A stretch of 64,000 nucleotides of DNA from Coenobita brevimanus (Eukaryota; Arthropoda; Malacostraca; Decapoda; Coenobitidae): the NCBI GenBank assembly GCA_032717465.1, contig CM064713.1, positions 5,937,001 to 6,001,000 of the forward strand. The letters are read 5' to 3'. The stretch's first letter is position 1; each line of letters begins with the position of its first letter. Below the pieces are notes generated by a model that did no database searches, was not told the origin of the DNA, and saw nothing but the letters and a program-made list of their open reading frames with translations. The position numbers and the translations under genes were made by a program. Positions 21,021 through 33,278 of this stretch are shown here, in pieces.

Positions 21021-24000
21021 GGCGGGTGGGTGTTAGGCGGGTGGCAGGCGGGTGGTAGGTGGGTGGCTGGTAAGTGGCAAGTGGCAGGTGGCTTGTAGGT
21101 GGTAGGTGTTAAGTGGCAGGTGGCATGTAGGTGGCAGGTGTTAAGTGGCAGGTGGCATGCGGGTGGCAGGTGTTAAGTGGCAGGTGGGTTGCAGGTGGGT
21201 GGCAAGTGGGCGGCAAGTGGTCGGCAAGTGGGCGGCAAGTGGGCGGCAAGTGGGCGGCAAGTGGGCAACAAGTGGGCAACAAGTGGACGACAAGTGGCAG
21301 GTAGGTGGTAGGTGGCAATTGGCATGTGACAGGTGGTTAAGTTACATGTGGGTAGTTGGGTGGTGGTAGTTGGGTGGTGGCAGTTGGGTGGTGGTAGTTG
21401 GGTGGTGGCAGTTGGGTGGTGGTAGTTGGGTGGTGGTAGTTGGGTGGTGGTAGTTGGGTGGTGGTAGTTGGGTGGTGGCAGGTGGGTGGTGGGTGGTGGC
21501 AGGTGGGTGGTGGGTGGTGGCAGATGGGTGGTGGGTGGTGGCAGGTGGGTGGCAGGTGGGTGGCAGGTGGCAGGTGGGTGGCAGGTGGGTGGCAGGTGGC
21601 AGGTGGGTGGCAGGTGGTTAAGTTACATGTGGGTGGTTGGGTGGTGGCAGGCGGGTGGCGGGTGGGTGGTGGGTGGTGGGTGGGTGGTGGATGGTGGGTG
21701 GGTGGTGGATGGTGGGTGGGTGGTGGATGGTGGGTGCCAGGTGGATGGTGGGTGCCAGGTAGTGGGTGGATGGTGGGTGGCAGGTAGTGGGTGGATGGTG
21801 GGTGGCAGGTAGTGGGTGGATGGTGGGTGGCAGATAGTGGGTGGGTGGTGGGTGGCAGGTGGGTGATGGGTGTTTGGTGGCAGGTGGGTGATGGGTGGTG
21901 GGTGGCAGATGGGTGGTGGGTGGCAGATGGGTGGTGGGTGGCAGATGGGTGGTGGGTGGCAGATGGGTGGTGGGTGGCAGATGGGTGGTGGGTGGCAGAT
22001 GGGTGGTGGGTGGCAGGTGGCAAGTGGGAGGTGGGTGGCAAGTGGGTGGTGGGTGGCAGGTGGGCATTGGGTGGTGGGTGGCAGGTGGGCATTGGTGGTG
22101 GGTGGTGGGTGGCAGGTGGGCTGTGGGTGGTGGGTGGCAGGTGGGCATTGGGTGGTGGGTGGCAGGTGGGCATTGGGTGGTGGGTGGCAGGTGGGCATTT
22201 GGTGGTGGGTGGCAGGTGGGCATTAGGTGGTGGGTGGCTGGTGGGCATTAGGTGGTGGGTGGCAGGTGGGCATTAGGTGGTGGTGGCAGGTGGGCATTAG
22301 GTGGTGGGTAGCAGGTGGGCATTAGGTGGTGGTGGCAGGTGGGCATTAGGTGGTGGTGGCAGGTGGGCATTAGGTGGTGGTAGCAGGTGGGCATTAGGTG
22401 GTGGTAGCAGGTGGGCATTAGGTGGTGGGTGGCAGGTGGGCATTAGGTGGTGGGTGGCAGGTGGGCATTAGGTGGTGGGTAGCAGGTGGGCATTAGGTGG
22501 TGGGTAGCAGGTGGGCATTAGGTGGTGGGTAGCAGGTGGGCATTAGGTGGTGGGTAGCAGGTGGGCATTAGGTGGTGGGTAGCAGGTGGGCATTAGGTGG
22601 TGGGTAGCAGGTGGGCATTAGGTGGTGGGTAGCAGGTGGGCATTAGGTGGTGGTGGCAGGTGGTAGGTAGTGGGTGGTGGTGGCAGGTGGTAGGTAGTGG
22701 GTGGTGGTAGGTAGTGGGTGGTGGTGGCAGGTGGTAGGTAGTGGGTGGTGGTAGGTAGTGGGTGGTGGTGGCAGGTGGTAGGTAGTGGGTGGTGGTGGCA
22801 GGTGGTAGGTAGTGGGTGGTGGTGGCAGGTGGTAGGTAGTGGGTGGTGGTGGCAGGTGGTAGGTAGTGGGTGGTGGTAGGTAGTGGGTGGTGGTAGGTAG
22901 TGGGTGGTGGATGGTAGTGGGTGGTGGATGGTAGTGGGTGGTGGATGGTAGTGGGTGGTGGATGGTAGTGGGTAGTGGGTGGTGGATGGTGGATGGTAGT
23001 GGGTGGTGGATGGTAGTGGGTGGTGGATGGTGGATGGTAGTGGGTGGTGGATGGTGGATGGTGGTGGGTGGTGGATGGTGGTGGGTGGTGGATGGTGGTG
23101 GGTGGTGGATGGTAGTGGGTGGTGGATGGTGGTGGGTGGTGGTGGGTGGTGGATGGTGGATGGTGGTGGGTGGTGGGTGGTGGGAGGTGGTGGGCGGTAG
23201 TGGGTGGTGGTGGGCGGTAGTGGGTGGTAGTGGGTGGTGGTAGTGAGTAGTGGGTGGTGGTAGTGAGTAGTGGGTGGTGGTAGTGAGTAGTGGGTGGGTG
23301 GTAGTGAGTAGTGGGTGGGTGGTAGTGAGTAGTGGGTGGGTGGTAGTGAGTAGTGGGTGGGTGGTAGTGAGTAGTGGGTGGGTGGTAGTGAGTAGTGGGT
23401 GGGTGGTAGTGAGTAGCGGGTGGTGAGTGGCAGGTGGCATGTGGCAGGTGCTTGATAGGTGGATGGTGGAAGAGTAGGTGGTAGTCAGGCTGGTGGTATG
23501 TGGGAGGTGGGTAGTAGTTGGCAGGTGGCTGGTAGGTGGCACGTAGGTGGCAGGTGGGTTGCAAGTGGGTGGCTGGTATGCGGTAGGTGGGTGGCGGGAG
23601 GTGGGTGGCGGGAGGTGGCAGGTGGGTGGCGGGAGGTGGGTGGCGGGAGGTGGCAGGTGGGTGGCGGGAGGTGGGTGGTGGGTGGTGGGAGGCGGGAGGT
23701 TGCAGGTGGGTGGTGGGTGGCGGGAGGTTGCAGGTGGGTGGTGGGTGGCGGGAGGTTGCAGGTGGGTGGTTGGAAGTTGCAGGTGAATGGAAGGTTGCAG
23801 GTGGGTGGCAGGTGGGTGGCTGGCAGGTGGCAGGTGGGGGGGTGGCAGGTGGGGGGGTGGCAGGTGGGGGGTGGCAGGTGGGGGGTGGCAGGTGAGGGGT
23901 GGCAGGTGAGGGGTGGCAGGTGGGGGGTGTGGCAGGTGGGGGGGTGGCAGGTGGGGGGGTGGCAGGTGGGGGGGTGGCAGGTGGGGGGGGTGGCAGGTGG

Positions 24001-24025
24001 GGGGGGTGGCAGGTGGAGGGTAGGA
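21021..24025. repeat. 3-kb nested GGTGG-type minisatellite complex
   Basis: A mosaic of short arrays sharing GTGGGTGGCAGGTGG. The main sub-arrays are AGTGGGCGGCA (21200-21290), GGTGGTAGTTGGGT (21350-21480), a 25-bp unit GCAGGTGGGCATTAGGTGG plus TGGGTA (22060-22650), TGGTAGGTAGTGGGTGG (22650-22910), GGATGGTAGTGGGTGG (22910-23150), GGTAGTGAGTAGTGGG (23230-23420) and GGCAGGTGGGGGGGT (23820-24020). The plus strand is nearly free of C. No gene. Confidence 0.9.
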
Positions 24026-24229
24026 AGCTGAAAATAACAATTCAATACATGGTTTAAATAATCAAACATTTCGCAGAGTTGTCTCCGTGGGCGTAAAGCT
24101 TAACTGGACTAACTGAATCAGTAAATATAATGACAGTCAGTTAACGTATACAAGTACTAGGCCTGTACTGACAAAGGTACTGACTGACTAATTGGTAAAA
24201 CGAATACTGACAGGAAGTGCAGACTGAGA

Positions 24230-26160
24230 ATGTGGTCTACCTGAATCAGCTAAATGTGTGGACTGACTGACTTTGGGTGTGGACTGAGTGTGTGGAATGA
24301 GGGTGTGGATTAACTGATTAATTCAAGGACTGGACGATGGGTCTGGATTAACTGAACTGGACGGGAGTGGACTGAGAATGTGGACCGAACTGGATTGAAT
24401 TGTAGGTGTGGATTAACTGGAGTGGACTGTGGATGTGGACTGACTGGCTGGACTGGACTGAGGGTGTGGACTGACTGACTGGACTGGGGTGTGGACTGAC
24501 TGACTGGACTGGGGGTGTGGATTGAATGACTGGACTGGGGGTGTGGACTGAATGACTGGACTGGACTGGACTGGGGGTGTGGACTGACTGGACCGGACTA
24601 GACTGGAATGTGAGTGTGGACTGAATAGCTGGACTGGACTGACTGGTTGGACTGGACTGAGGGTGTGGACTGGAAGGACTGTGGGTGTGGACTGGAAGGA
24701 CTGTGGGTGTGGACTGACTGGACTGAACTGCGAACTGACTGGCTAGCTAGACTGTGAATGTGGACTGGACTAGACTGTGGCTGTGGACTGACTCGATTGG
24801 ACTGTGGACTGACTCGACTGGACTGTGGACTGACTCGACTGGACTGTGCACTAAGTAGACTGGACTGTGCACTAAGACTGTACTGTGGACTAACTGGATT
24901 GGACTGTGGACTGACTGGATTGGCTGACTATTGACAAATGACTGAAGGATTGAAATGACTGATGCTGACTGACTGATGCTGACTGACGCTGACTGACTGA
25001 TGCTGACTGACTGATGTTGCTAGGATGTGGACTGTGACAGTATGGACTAAGTGACTGTGTGGACTGAGTGACATTGTGTGGACTGAGTGACATTGTGTGG
25101 ACTGAGTGACAGGGTGTGGACTGAGTGACAGGATGTGGACTGAGTGACAGGATGTGGACTGTGACAGGATGTGGACTGTGACAGGGTGAGGACTGTGACA
25201 GGGTGAGGACTGTGACAGGGTGAGGACTGTGACAGGGTGAGGACTGTGACAGGGTGAGGACTGTGACAGGGTGAGGACTGAGTGAGGGTGTGGACTGAGT
25301 GAGGGTGTGGACTGAGTGAGGGTGTGGACTGATTGACACTGGGCATAGACTGACGATCTGACAATGAAAATTAATTGGGGAGTCTGATTGGCTAAGGGGT
25401 TGGACTTATAGATCATAAGACTGGACTGAAAGGGGTTTACAAGGCTGTGGACTGAATCAGTAAAGGTATGTAGTGATGAAGGCTGTGGAGTGAATCAGTA
25501 TAGGATTGTAGTGATGGAGGCTGTGGACTGAATCAGTAAAGGTATGTAGTGACGGAGGCTGTGGACTGAATCAGTAAAGGTATGTAGTGATGAAGGCTGT
25601 GGACTGAATCAGTAAAGGTATGTAATGATGGAGGCTGTGGACTGAATCAGTAAGGGTTTGTGGTGATAGTGGGTGTGGATTACCTGAGTTTTTGAAGGTG
25701 TGGACTGCCCATGGGTGTAGGACGACTGACTGGTTGTGGGTGTGAGTCACTGACGTGTTTTTTGATTGAACTGACCTACTACCAATGACTGACTGATGAG
25801 GAGGACTATCATAGGGTGTGGACACACGGATCAGTGAGGCTGTGGACTGACTGGGTCAGTGGGGCTGTGGACTGACTGGGTCAGTGGGGCTGTGGACTGA
25901 CTGGGTCAGTGGGGCTGTGGACTGACTGGGTCAGTGGGGCTGTGGACTGACTGGGTCAGTGGGGCTGTGGACTGACTGGGTCAGTGGGGCTGTGGACTGA
26001 CTGGGTCAGTAGGGCTGTGGACTGACTGGGTCAGTAGGGCTGTGGACTGACTGGGTCAGTAGGGCTGTGGACTGACTGGGTCAGTAGGGCTGTGGACTGA
26101 CTCGGTCAATAGGGCTGTGGACTGACTCGGTCAGTAGGGCTGTGGGCTGATTAAAGCTGT
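24230..26160. repeat. GTGGACTGA minisatellite complex
   Basis: Several arrays share the core TGTGGACTGA. They comprise irregular units at 24230-24900, a 17-bp unit GTGACAGGGTGAGGACT at 25150-25280, a 38-bp unit starting at 25442, 25480, 25518, 25556, 25594 and 25632, and a 25-bp unit CTGTGGACTGACTGGGTCAG plus TGGGG at about 25840-26150 with roughly 12 copies. The shared core implies that one ancestral motif was re-amplified with different periods. Confidence 0.9.
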
Positions 26161-27237
26161 AGACTGACAGACAGTAAGGGTTTGATGTACTGGAGAATGT
26201 GGGGTGAATCATGAAGGGCTTGGAGTGATGGATGTGCACTGAATCAGTAAGGGTTTGAAGTGATAAAGTGTGTGGACTGACTAGAGTGAGTGTGATCGAC
26301 TAGAATGTAGACTGACTAGCTGTGCCGACTGCTGATCAGCGAGTCAATTGGTTAAAGGTACTGAGAGGCGGAATCAGTGACTGTGGAGTGACTGGGCCTG
26401 TGACTGCCTGACTGACTGGGGGTCTAACAAAGCAGGAAGATGGTTAAGTAATCAGGACGGGGTGTGATATGAATTTATAAAGGGCCAGTGATGAGGCAAG
26501 ACTTAGCTAACCAAGTGACAAGAGAGGCAAACGACTTGAGTTATTTAAAAAAGCACAAAGGTGTAAGCAAGTCCTCAAGGCTATAGAGTTATTTATGAAA
26601 CACCGTTAATTCACGTGATCAGCCTGCATTCCACGATATAGTCTCAGCTACGATACAGAAAAGCCAGACATTCATTACGTTTCAAGAAGTAAATAATATG
26701 GGTCATGTCTACACCTTGATGCTCTTTTAAAATGATACGACCCTATGACAATTGACGGAGACTAAGGGGTGACCAAGGCCTAGATATGATTAACTGAAGG
26801 CCGAGTGTTTGGAGGTAAACAGAGTCGTGAACTAAATTTACTATATCCTGACTAACGACTGATTGGTGTAAAGTCAACTAAAATATTGTGAGGTTCAAAG
26901 TCCTCGTACATTACCGGATAAGGAAGATACTTCTGGGTAGGCAGCGCATCCTCGGAGGGGTAAATTCAAGACGCGGTATCAATGGCACCGAGAGGTATGT
27001 TGAGGTGGTACAAGCTGGATGATCTCCTCCTGTAAATGCCATATAAAATTAGCAGGACTTACGACAGTGTATTCGTTATTTCGGACTGTCTCTGTTGAAA
27101 ATATCCACACTTATTTTATCGTCAAATATGTTTACATTATTTGGCATTGTCACTTACTGTACTAGATATTTTGCCCTTGTTATACTGTCTCATCGTACGT
27201 AGTGTTTTGTGAAGTACTTACCTAATCTTCTCTTCAG
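26161..27237. other. Spacer before the exon islands
   Basis: No gene or clear repeat was recognised. The last 20 bases form a polypyrimidine tract ending in CAG, the acceptor of the next candidate exon. Confidence 0.35.
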
Positions 27238-27390
27238 ATGAGGTTCTTTGTTGTGGTCCCTCCCACGGTCACGGTCAGCATCATCCCTCGCACGGTCCCG
27301 AGCAGCATAGTCTTTCCCACGGTCAGCATCACCAGTGTCCCTCTACCATCGGCTTCTCTCCAGAATCCCAGCCTTCACTCCACCTGCCAA
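27238..27390 (+). CDS. Candidate exon, Val/Pro/Ser-rich
   Basis: A 153-bp segment lies between the acceptor CTAATCTTCTCTTCAG and the donor CAA|GTAGGT, with GT at 27391. It begins with ATG and is open for exactly 51 codons, phase 0 at both ends, ending STCQ. No family is recognised. The motif CCCACGGTCA recurs inside it. Splice signals and phase symmetry support a real exon. The low-complexity peptide and the lack of a known domain argue for caution. Confidence 0.4.
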
Positions 27391-28483
27391 GTAGGTGTTT
27401 TATTTATTTCTACATTTCATTCGTCAATTTGAGATTTTTTTTCGCGGCCATATTACGTACCTCAGACTACGACAGTACAACGGTATTACACATCCATAGC
27501 ACTTTTCGTAACTGGCACAAAGTTCTGTGTTAATTATGCTACAACTTATCAGTCAAGACGGGGATTCAATTTTGAGCCAACTAAAATTAATGTATCGTCT
27601 CCATAAAATAAGCATGTCAGATGCAGCCATTCATTATGTCAGCTTGATTCCAACATTTTTCTAATACATTAAAAACTACAAATTCAAGAAACTAGCAATT
27701 TAGTTTAAAGGTAGCAGTGGAAATTTGACCGAGGCAAAATCTTCCTAAATAACTGCAATGTAACGACCAAGAACATTGAAAATGCTCCTTATGGCGAGGA
27801 CTTCCAGTTCTTTAATAACTGTACTGAAACTGTATCTTATTTAACTCAGTAATTTCAAGGCCGAGACATGTAAGCGTTTGAGACGAAACTAAATTGCTGA
27901 TCAACGTATGCAACGGTATAATCGTTATATTAAACAGTATAATCAATCATATGCCATACCTGTATCAAAAGCCACAACTAAACTGTACCTGGCGTGATGA
28001 AATGCCAACACTGCTCTGGCATCCCGGTTCAGTTATCCACTCATTTTATCTCTGACCTCTTGTGTCATAGGCATGATTTCTTGTATTCTCTGCTCATCTC
28101 GTCCTCTGGCTTCCTTTCGTAGTACCTTCTTTGCTGTTCTGGCCACCTCAGTAAGTGCACTTCTGCCCACACGTCCCTCCCTGTAATACCAGTGTCGGTG
28201 AATAGACCGATCTCTAGTCAGATAAGCTATTTAATAGTTATTTCATCTGATACATAAACTATTTTTTTCCATAATTATTCGCCATCTATGACTGGACATG
28301 GAATCTGAGCGGTAATCTTGTTGGTCTATTTCATTAACATCTCTTATGACATTAATGATATCTTAAGGAAATTGTTGCAAAGTACTTAATGACACTAACA
28401 ATTTCATTTATGCTGTAAGCATATCTATTTTGCACATAAAAATATTAAAGTGACAAGTAAATCATTTAGGAAGAGGCACCAAG
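27391..28483. other. Probable intron or intergenic sequence
   Basis: AT-rich with no supported features. Confidence 0.3.
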
Positions 28484-28729
28484 TCCATTATGCCAACAAG
28501 ATTACCTCTGTCAACAAAACTGTTCATCATTGCGGCTGCCAGCAATACCACAGCTTCCACAGGCTTCGACGACTCCCCCACAGGCCAGAAGACGCCCACA
28601 CAGGCCCCGACGACGCCCACACAGGCTCCGACAGGCCACGACAACGTTCATGCACGTCACCAAGTCCCGATGACACTTCCACAGACTCCAGCAATTCCAC
28701 CACCAGTGCACCTGCCGCCAGCGTCTCAG
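28484..28729 (+). CDS. Candidate exon, Thr/Pro/Gln repeats
   Basis: The frame carrying KTPTQAPTTPTQAPTGH is open across the segment and reaches the donor CTCAG|GTCTGT (GT at 28730) in phase 0. The 5' end is uncertain: 28484 is the first phase-compatible AG, but it has a weak pyrimidine tract. A stronger-looking AG at 28541-28542 would need another incoming phase. The repeated GACGACGCCCACACAGGC motif explains the peptide repeats. The product is unknown. Confidence 0.3.
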
Positions 28730-28867
28730 GTCTGTACTCCGGCACCGATCCTCAGCATCCGCCTGAAAGATGATCGTATTTGTAACAGACATCCAAGTTA
28801 TTTTTCTACATGGCTGTTTATTTTTACTGTCGTGCAGATATGTAACTGACCAAGACATGTAATTAGA

Positions 28868-31800
28868 ATCTATCTATCTATCTATTGCCAGACGCCTCAA
28901 TCCCGTTTGGGGTGGCCACAAACAAATCGCCTCCAAGTCGCCCTGTCCCCCTCCATTTCACTCCCCTGCTCCCAACTCACACCCTCCTCTCTCATATACC
29001 TCTCCACCCCATCTCTCCATCTCATCCTCGGCCTCCCCCTCCCTCTTTCCCCCTCCACCTCACTCACATACACTCTCGTCGTCAATCTTTCACCTTCCAT
29101 CCTCTCCACATGGCCAAACCACCTCAGTGTGTTCCTCATAACACTTCCTATCACATCCACATCAACACCACAACGCTCCTTTATATCCTCATTCGTCAGT
29201 CTGTCTCTCCATGTGACTCCACAGACTTCTCTTAAATAACTCATTTCCACTGCTCTCACTCTTGACTTGTGTCCTTCCAACAACGTCCAAGCTTCACTTC
29301 CGTACGTTAGAGTTGGTATCACAATACTGTCATGTAGTAACTTTTTCACTTCCATGCTCACTTCCCTGTTTCTTATCACTGCTTTCAAAGAACCAGCAAC
29401 CTTTCTTCCCTGCTGTACCCTTTCAAGCACTTCACCCTCCAAACCTCCATCCTTACTCATCACACTACCCAAGTACTTAAACGTACTCACATTTTCCAAT
29501 TCCTCACCATCCAGCTTCGCTGTACATTCACTGACTTCACCTTTCTCAAAGACCATCACTTTACTCTTCCCTACATTCACCTTTAGATTCCGTTTCTTAC
29601 ACACTCTCTCAAACTCATTCACCAAGCCTTGCAGCTTCCCTTCGTCTTCACTCAACAACACAGTATCATCTGCAAACAACAGTACAGGGAGTTTCCAAAC
29701 ACTATCCTCTCTCACCAGGGCCACTCCAACATCCACTACCCTACCTTGTACCTCTTTTATTACCCCATCCATGTACAGATTGAACAACCATGGAGACATG
29801 ACACATCCCTGTTTCAACCCAACTTTCAAAGAGAAAAATTCACTTAGTTCACCATCCACACGCACTGCAGCCTTCGCACCATCGTACATACTCTTCACAG
29901 CATTCAACAACTTCCCATCTACTCCATATATTCTTAACACTTTCCACAATCCTAGTCTATCCACCCTGTCATATGCTTTCTCCAAATCCATGAAAGCAGC
30001 ATACAACTTCTTTCCCTTCTCTAGAAACTTTTCCACTAAAGATCTGAGAATGAATATCTGATCTACACAACCTCTTCCCTTCCTAAAGCCTCCCTGTTCT
30101 TCTCCAACTAATTTCTCTGTTCTTTCTCTAACTCTGTCAATAAGTATCCTACCATACACTTTTCCTATTATACTAAGAAGACAAATGCCCCTATGATTAC
30201 CACACATTTCTTTTTCCCCTTTTCCTTTGTACAAGGGAATAATTATACCTGACTTCCAATCCTCCGGGACTCTACCTTCCTCCCAGGCCAATCTGCACAT
30301 CTTCCACATCCATTCTACTACTATCTCTCCCCCATGCTTCAGCATTTCACCACACACTCCATCAATTCCTGGGGCTTTCCCTGATTTAACTATCTTCACT
30401 GCTTCCACAACTTCTATCCTACTGATTTCTTCCTGTCTTCTCACCTCCCTCCTTCTCCCAGCCATTCCCCATCCACTTATACTCGCATTACTTCCATCCT
30501 CCACGTTCAACAATTCCTTAAAGTGTTCTCTCCATCTGCTCACTTTTTCTCCCTTCTCCACTAGTAATCTACCATTTTTATCTTTCACTCCCCTGCTAAC
30601 TTCACTTCCACCTTGTCTTACTCTTTTCACCTCTTTCCAGAACATTTTCTTACAGTCCCTCCACTTTACACTCAAATTCCTTCCAAATTCCTCATCCACT
30701 CTCTTCTTACTCTCTCTTACTAATCTCTTCACCTCTCTCTTTCTTTCTACATATAACTCTCTCTTCCGCCTCTCAACTTCTTCCACGCCCCTATTTCTCA
30801 TCCATTCATTGTATGCTTTCTTCTTTTGTGCCACAGCCCGTTTCACCTCTTCAGTCCACCACGCTGTTCCTTGCACCCCCCTCCGTCTTCTCTTCCTTCC
30901 ACACACCACATCACATGCTGCACATATTTCTTCTGTAAATATTCTACACACACCTTCCACGTCCCCCATCTGCTTCAATTCATATTTGCCCAATCGTTCC
31001 TCCACTTCTCTCTTATACTCTGCCTTTTTCTCATCCTCTTGTAACCTTTCCACTCTCCTTGCAACTACTCCTTCCTCTCGTCTTTCCCTTCTTCTATTCC
31101 TCCATCTTACTTGAACTTTAATTCTGGCCACCACCAAGTAGTGGTCAGAAAGTCCACTCCCCCAACCTCTATAAACTCTTGCATCCAATATACATCTTCG
31201 CATCCTTTCATCCACACACACATAATCAATCATTGCCTTCCTTTCACTCAGTTCACCACCCACCCTTCTCATCACTCGCCATGTATACCTGTGGATCATT
31301 TTATGCCTGAAGAGGGTATTGGCTATCACCAACCCCCTCCCAGCACAAATGTTCACTAACGCACTCCCATTCTCATCTGCCTCAGCAGGCACACCCCACT
31401 CACCAACTATTCCATCCACCTTCACATTCCCAACTTTACCATTCATATCACCAATCAAAAACACTCTCTCATTCCTTCCAAACTTTTCCATGCACACTTC
31501 TACATTTGTCCAGAACTCTTCTCTCACTCTTCTAGCACGATCTTGCGTTGGCGCATACACACACACAATCGCTCACATTTGTATTCCAACTTTCAACTTT
31601 ACCCACACAATCCTTGATCCAACTGATCCATACTGTCTTATGCTCCTCTTCCATCTTTTACTCACAACTATACATACTCCTTCCTTTGCCCTCTCATTCT
31701 CACCTACTCCTGCACATATACCCCATCCATACTCCCATTCTCTCACACTTTCTCCTCACCATTTTGTTTCAGTTATTCCACATACATCCACTTTCGCATC

Positions 31801-32000
31801 CTCAAGCACCTGGACAATCTCTCTCTCTTTCACCTCATCATTTGCTCCCCTTACATTCCAAGTTCCATATAACACTAAAACACATCTTACCATTTACAGC
31901 TTCCACAGTTCCCCACGCTGACTCTTCATCTCCCGCCCTCATCTAATCCTGGCGACATCACAGCTCTGTCTCGGCAGCTCCTCACCCCCTGCAAGATGAA
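28868..32000 (-). mobile_element. RTE-like non-LTR retrotransposon, nearly full length
   Basis: A single-ORF LINE (endonuclease plus RT, no RNase H) whose 3' end is a (TAGA)n tail (28885-28868), as is common in RTE-type elements. The 3' terminus contains GGCCACCCCAAACGGG, a signature shared with three other fragments in the window. The 5' limit is estimated; about 100 bp of possible 5' UTR precede the endonuclease. It sits among plus-strand exon candidates in opposite orientation. Confidence 0.8.
28897..31900 (-). pseudogene. RTE-like endonuclease-reverse transcriptase ORF with two stops
   Basis: The endonuclease starts near 31890 with LYGTWNVRGAND and VDVCGITETKW. It is interrupted by TGA at 31758-31756 and at 31575-31573, both in frame. 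It is then open for 889 residues (31566-28897). Visible motifs are the endonuclease CVYAPTQD, LIGDMNGKVG and LSDHYLV, the RT motifs GGFRKGRGCVDQ, AAFMDLEKAYDRV, GLKQGCVMSPWLF and the catalytic LLFADDT, and the C-terminal LRWFGHVERMEG. In LINEs this protein nicks the target and copies the RNA onto it. Only the two nonsense codons at the N-terminus disable it. The plus-strand ORFs over this region are shadows. Confidence 0.88.
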
Positions 32001-32112
32001 CGTAGCCTCAGCAGCAGTTCTCATAAGGTGTTTGTATGCACATGGATGTTTTAGTTACACATGCAGATATTTTAAAAGTTTAAGGTCAGCAAGTATAAGC
32101 AGATTTATCATA

Positions 32113-32766
32113 CAGTAGTGCACCAACTTTCGCTACAGCAGGATTCGCGGAATCCACTTTCGCGGCATGCACCAAATATTCCCTAACTTCCACTTTCGCT
32201 TGAAAAAAATCGATTTTCGCGCACAAATTTTGGGTTTGGGACAATATTTTGAACTTTGAATTTCCTGCACCGCCCGCCCGCAACCCACCGCCATCTTGAA
32301 TGACGTCATGTCAACACTCTGTCCACCCATTCCCGCCATTGTGTACGAGCGTGCTAGCTCCATTGTGTTGGATTCTCACGGTTCAATGGCCTCTACTATA
32401 CCTGGTAGTGTGGGGAAAGGGCCTGGTGGTGTGAGGGGAGAGCCTGGTGGTGTGAGGGGAGGGTGGTGATAAAAAGTGGATACTTACCCCCAACATCCAT
32501 TAAACACCTCAACCTGGTCTCTGTGGTATGTTTCTCCTCATATAATGTGTACTGTACAGTTTTTATTGTTTGTATCTCACAATGCAATGTACAATAGTTG
32601 ATTTGATGTACTGTATTGCAAGTGAAAATGAAAATCTGATGTTACTTTAGGATAACCGGGAACCAATTAGCCTTTTTGCCATAAAGACAATGCCCCAACT
32701 TTCGCTAATTCCACTTTCGCGCATTATTTTTGGACCCAATTAGGCGCGAAAATTGGTGCCCCACTG
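32113..32766. mobile_element. MITE with CAGT-type inverted termini (pogo/Tigger- or mariner-like)
   Basis: The ends are imperfect inverted repeats. The left end reads CAGTAGTGCACCAACTTTCGC, with its first 20 bases alignable to the reverse complement of the right end, CAGTGGGGCACCAATTTTCG. TA lies on both sides (32111-32112 and 32767-32768), the target duplication of the Tc1/mariner/pogo group. Several TTTCGC motifs cluster near both ends. At 654 bp with no transposase frame it is non-autonomous. It ends 27 bp before the candidate exon at 32794. Confidence 0.75.
32290..32345. promoter_or_regulatory. CRE and YY1-like motifs inside the MITE
   Basis: CGCCATCTTG (32289-32298) resembles a YY1 site. 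It is followed by the palindromic cAMP response element TGACGTCA (32301-32308), and then CCCGCCATTGTG near 32332. This is motif matching only; activity is unknown. Confidence 0.3.
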
Positions 32767-32793
32767 TACAGCAAATTTATCTTACCACTGCAG

Positions 32794-32915
32794 CATCCGA
32801 ACCTTCCGCCGGCCACACAGCTTCCGCCCATGACGACGACAACTGCCCATGCCACAGCTTCCGCCCACATCGCAGGTTCCGCCCACATCGCGGCTTCCGC
32901 CTCTTCCCCAACGTG
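32794..32915 (+). CDS. Candidate exon, Ala/Thr/Pro-rich
   Basis: The acceptor TTATCTTACCACTGCAG and the donor ACGTG|GTAGGT bracket 122 bp. In phase 0 it reads LPPATQLPPMTTTTAHATAS and continues open to the donor, leaving two bases. The frame three bases over is also open, so the coding frame is not settled. The repeated TTCCGCCCACATCGC explains its composition. The next candidate exon does not continue this frame without a stop, so alternative use or a noncoding transcript is possible. Confidence 0.33.
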
Positions 32916-33278
32916 GTAGGTATGCCTCTGCATCCCTGTGGAACATGAACACTGCTGCATCATTTCTTCTAAGTTTTATGATCAGTTATTTTATGGGAAT
33001 GTTCTTTACAGTAGTACGCGATGCACTTTTAAAGGTTAAATGCTGGAAAAAGATATGTGGTCTTTAACTTACTCATGTGCAGACAGATAGAACTTTTGAT
33101 AGCATGTTACATCTCCAAAGACGTGAATTGTTTAATTTTGTTTAGTAGTATTTTCACAATTATTCTCTCTGGTTTGCTTAGTGTTTGGTAGCTGTGTCAA
33201 GTTGAAGATACAAGCTAGCAATCTATGAACAAACTTTAGCACAAGACTGAAAACTTAAATTATTTCTTACCATTGCAG

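Noticed and set aside
20401..24069. Long Gly/Trp-, Pro/His- and Thr-rich ORFs on both strands
   Set aside because: All frames are open because the repeat units lack stops, and peptides follow unit boundaries. No start context or domain.
20220..26160. Possible CRISPR-like array
   Set aside because: Repeats are contiguous, with no unique spacers, and the context is eukaryotic.
29267..31946. Plus-strand ORFs of up to 264-295 codons over the RTE element
   Set aside because: They are antisense shadows of the minus-strand RT, which has all the expected motifs.
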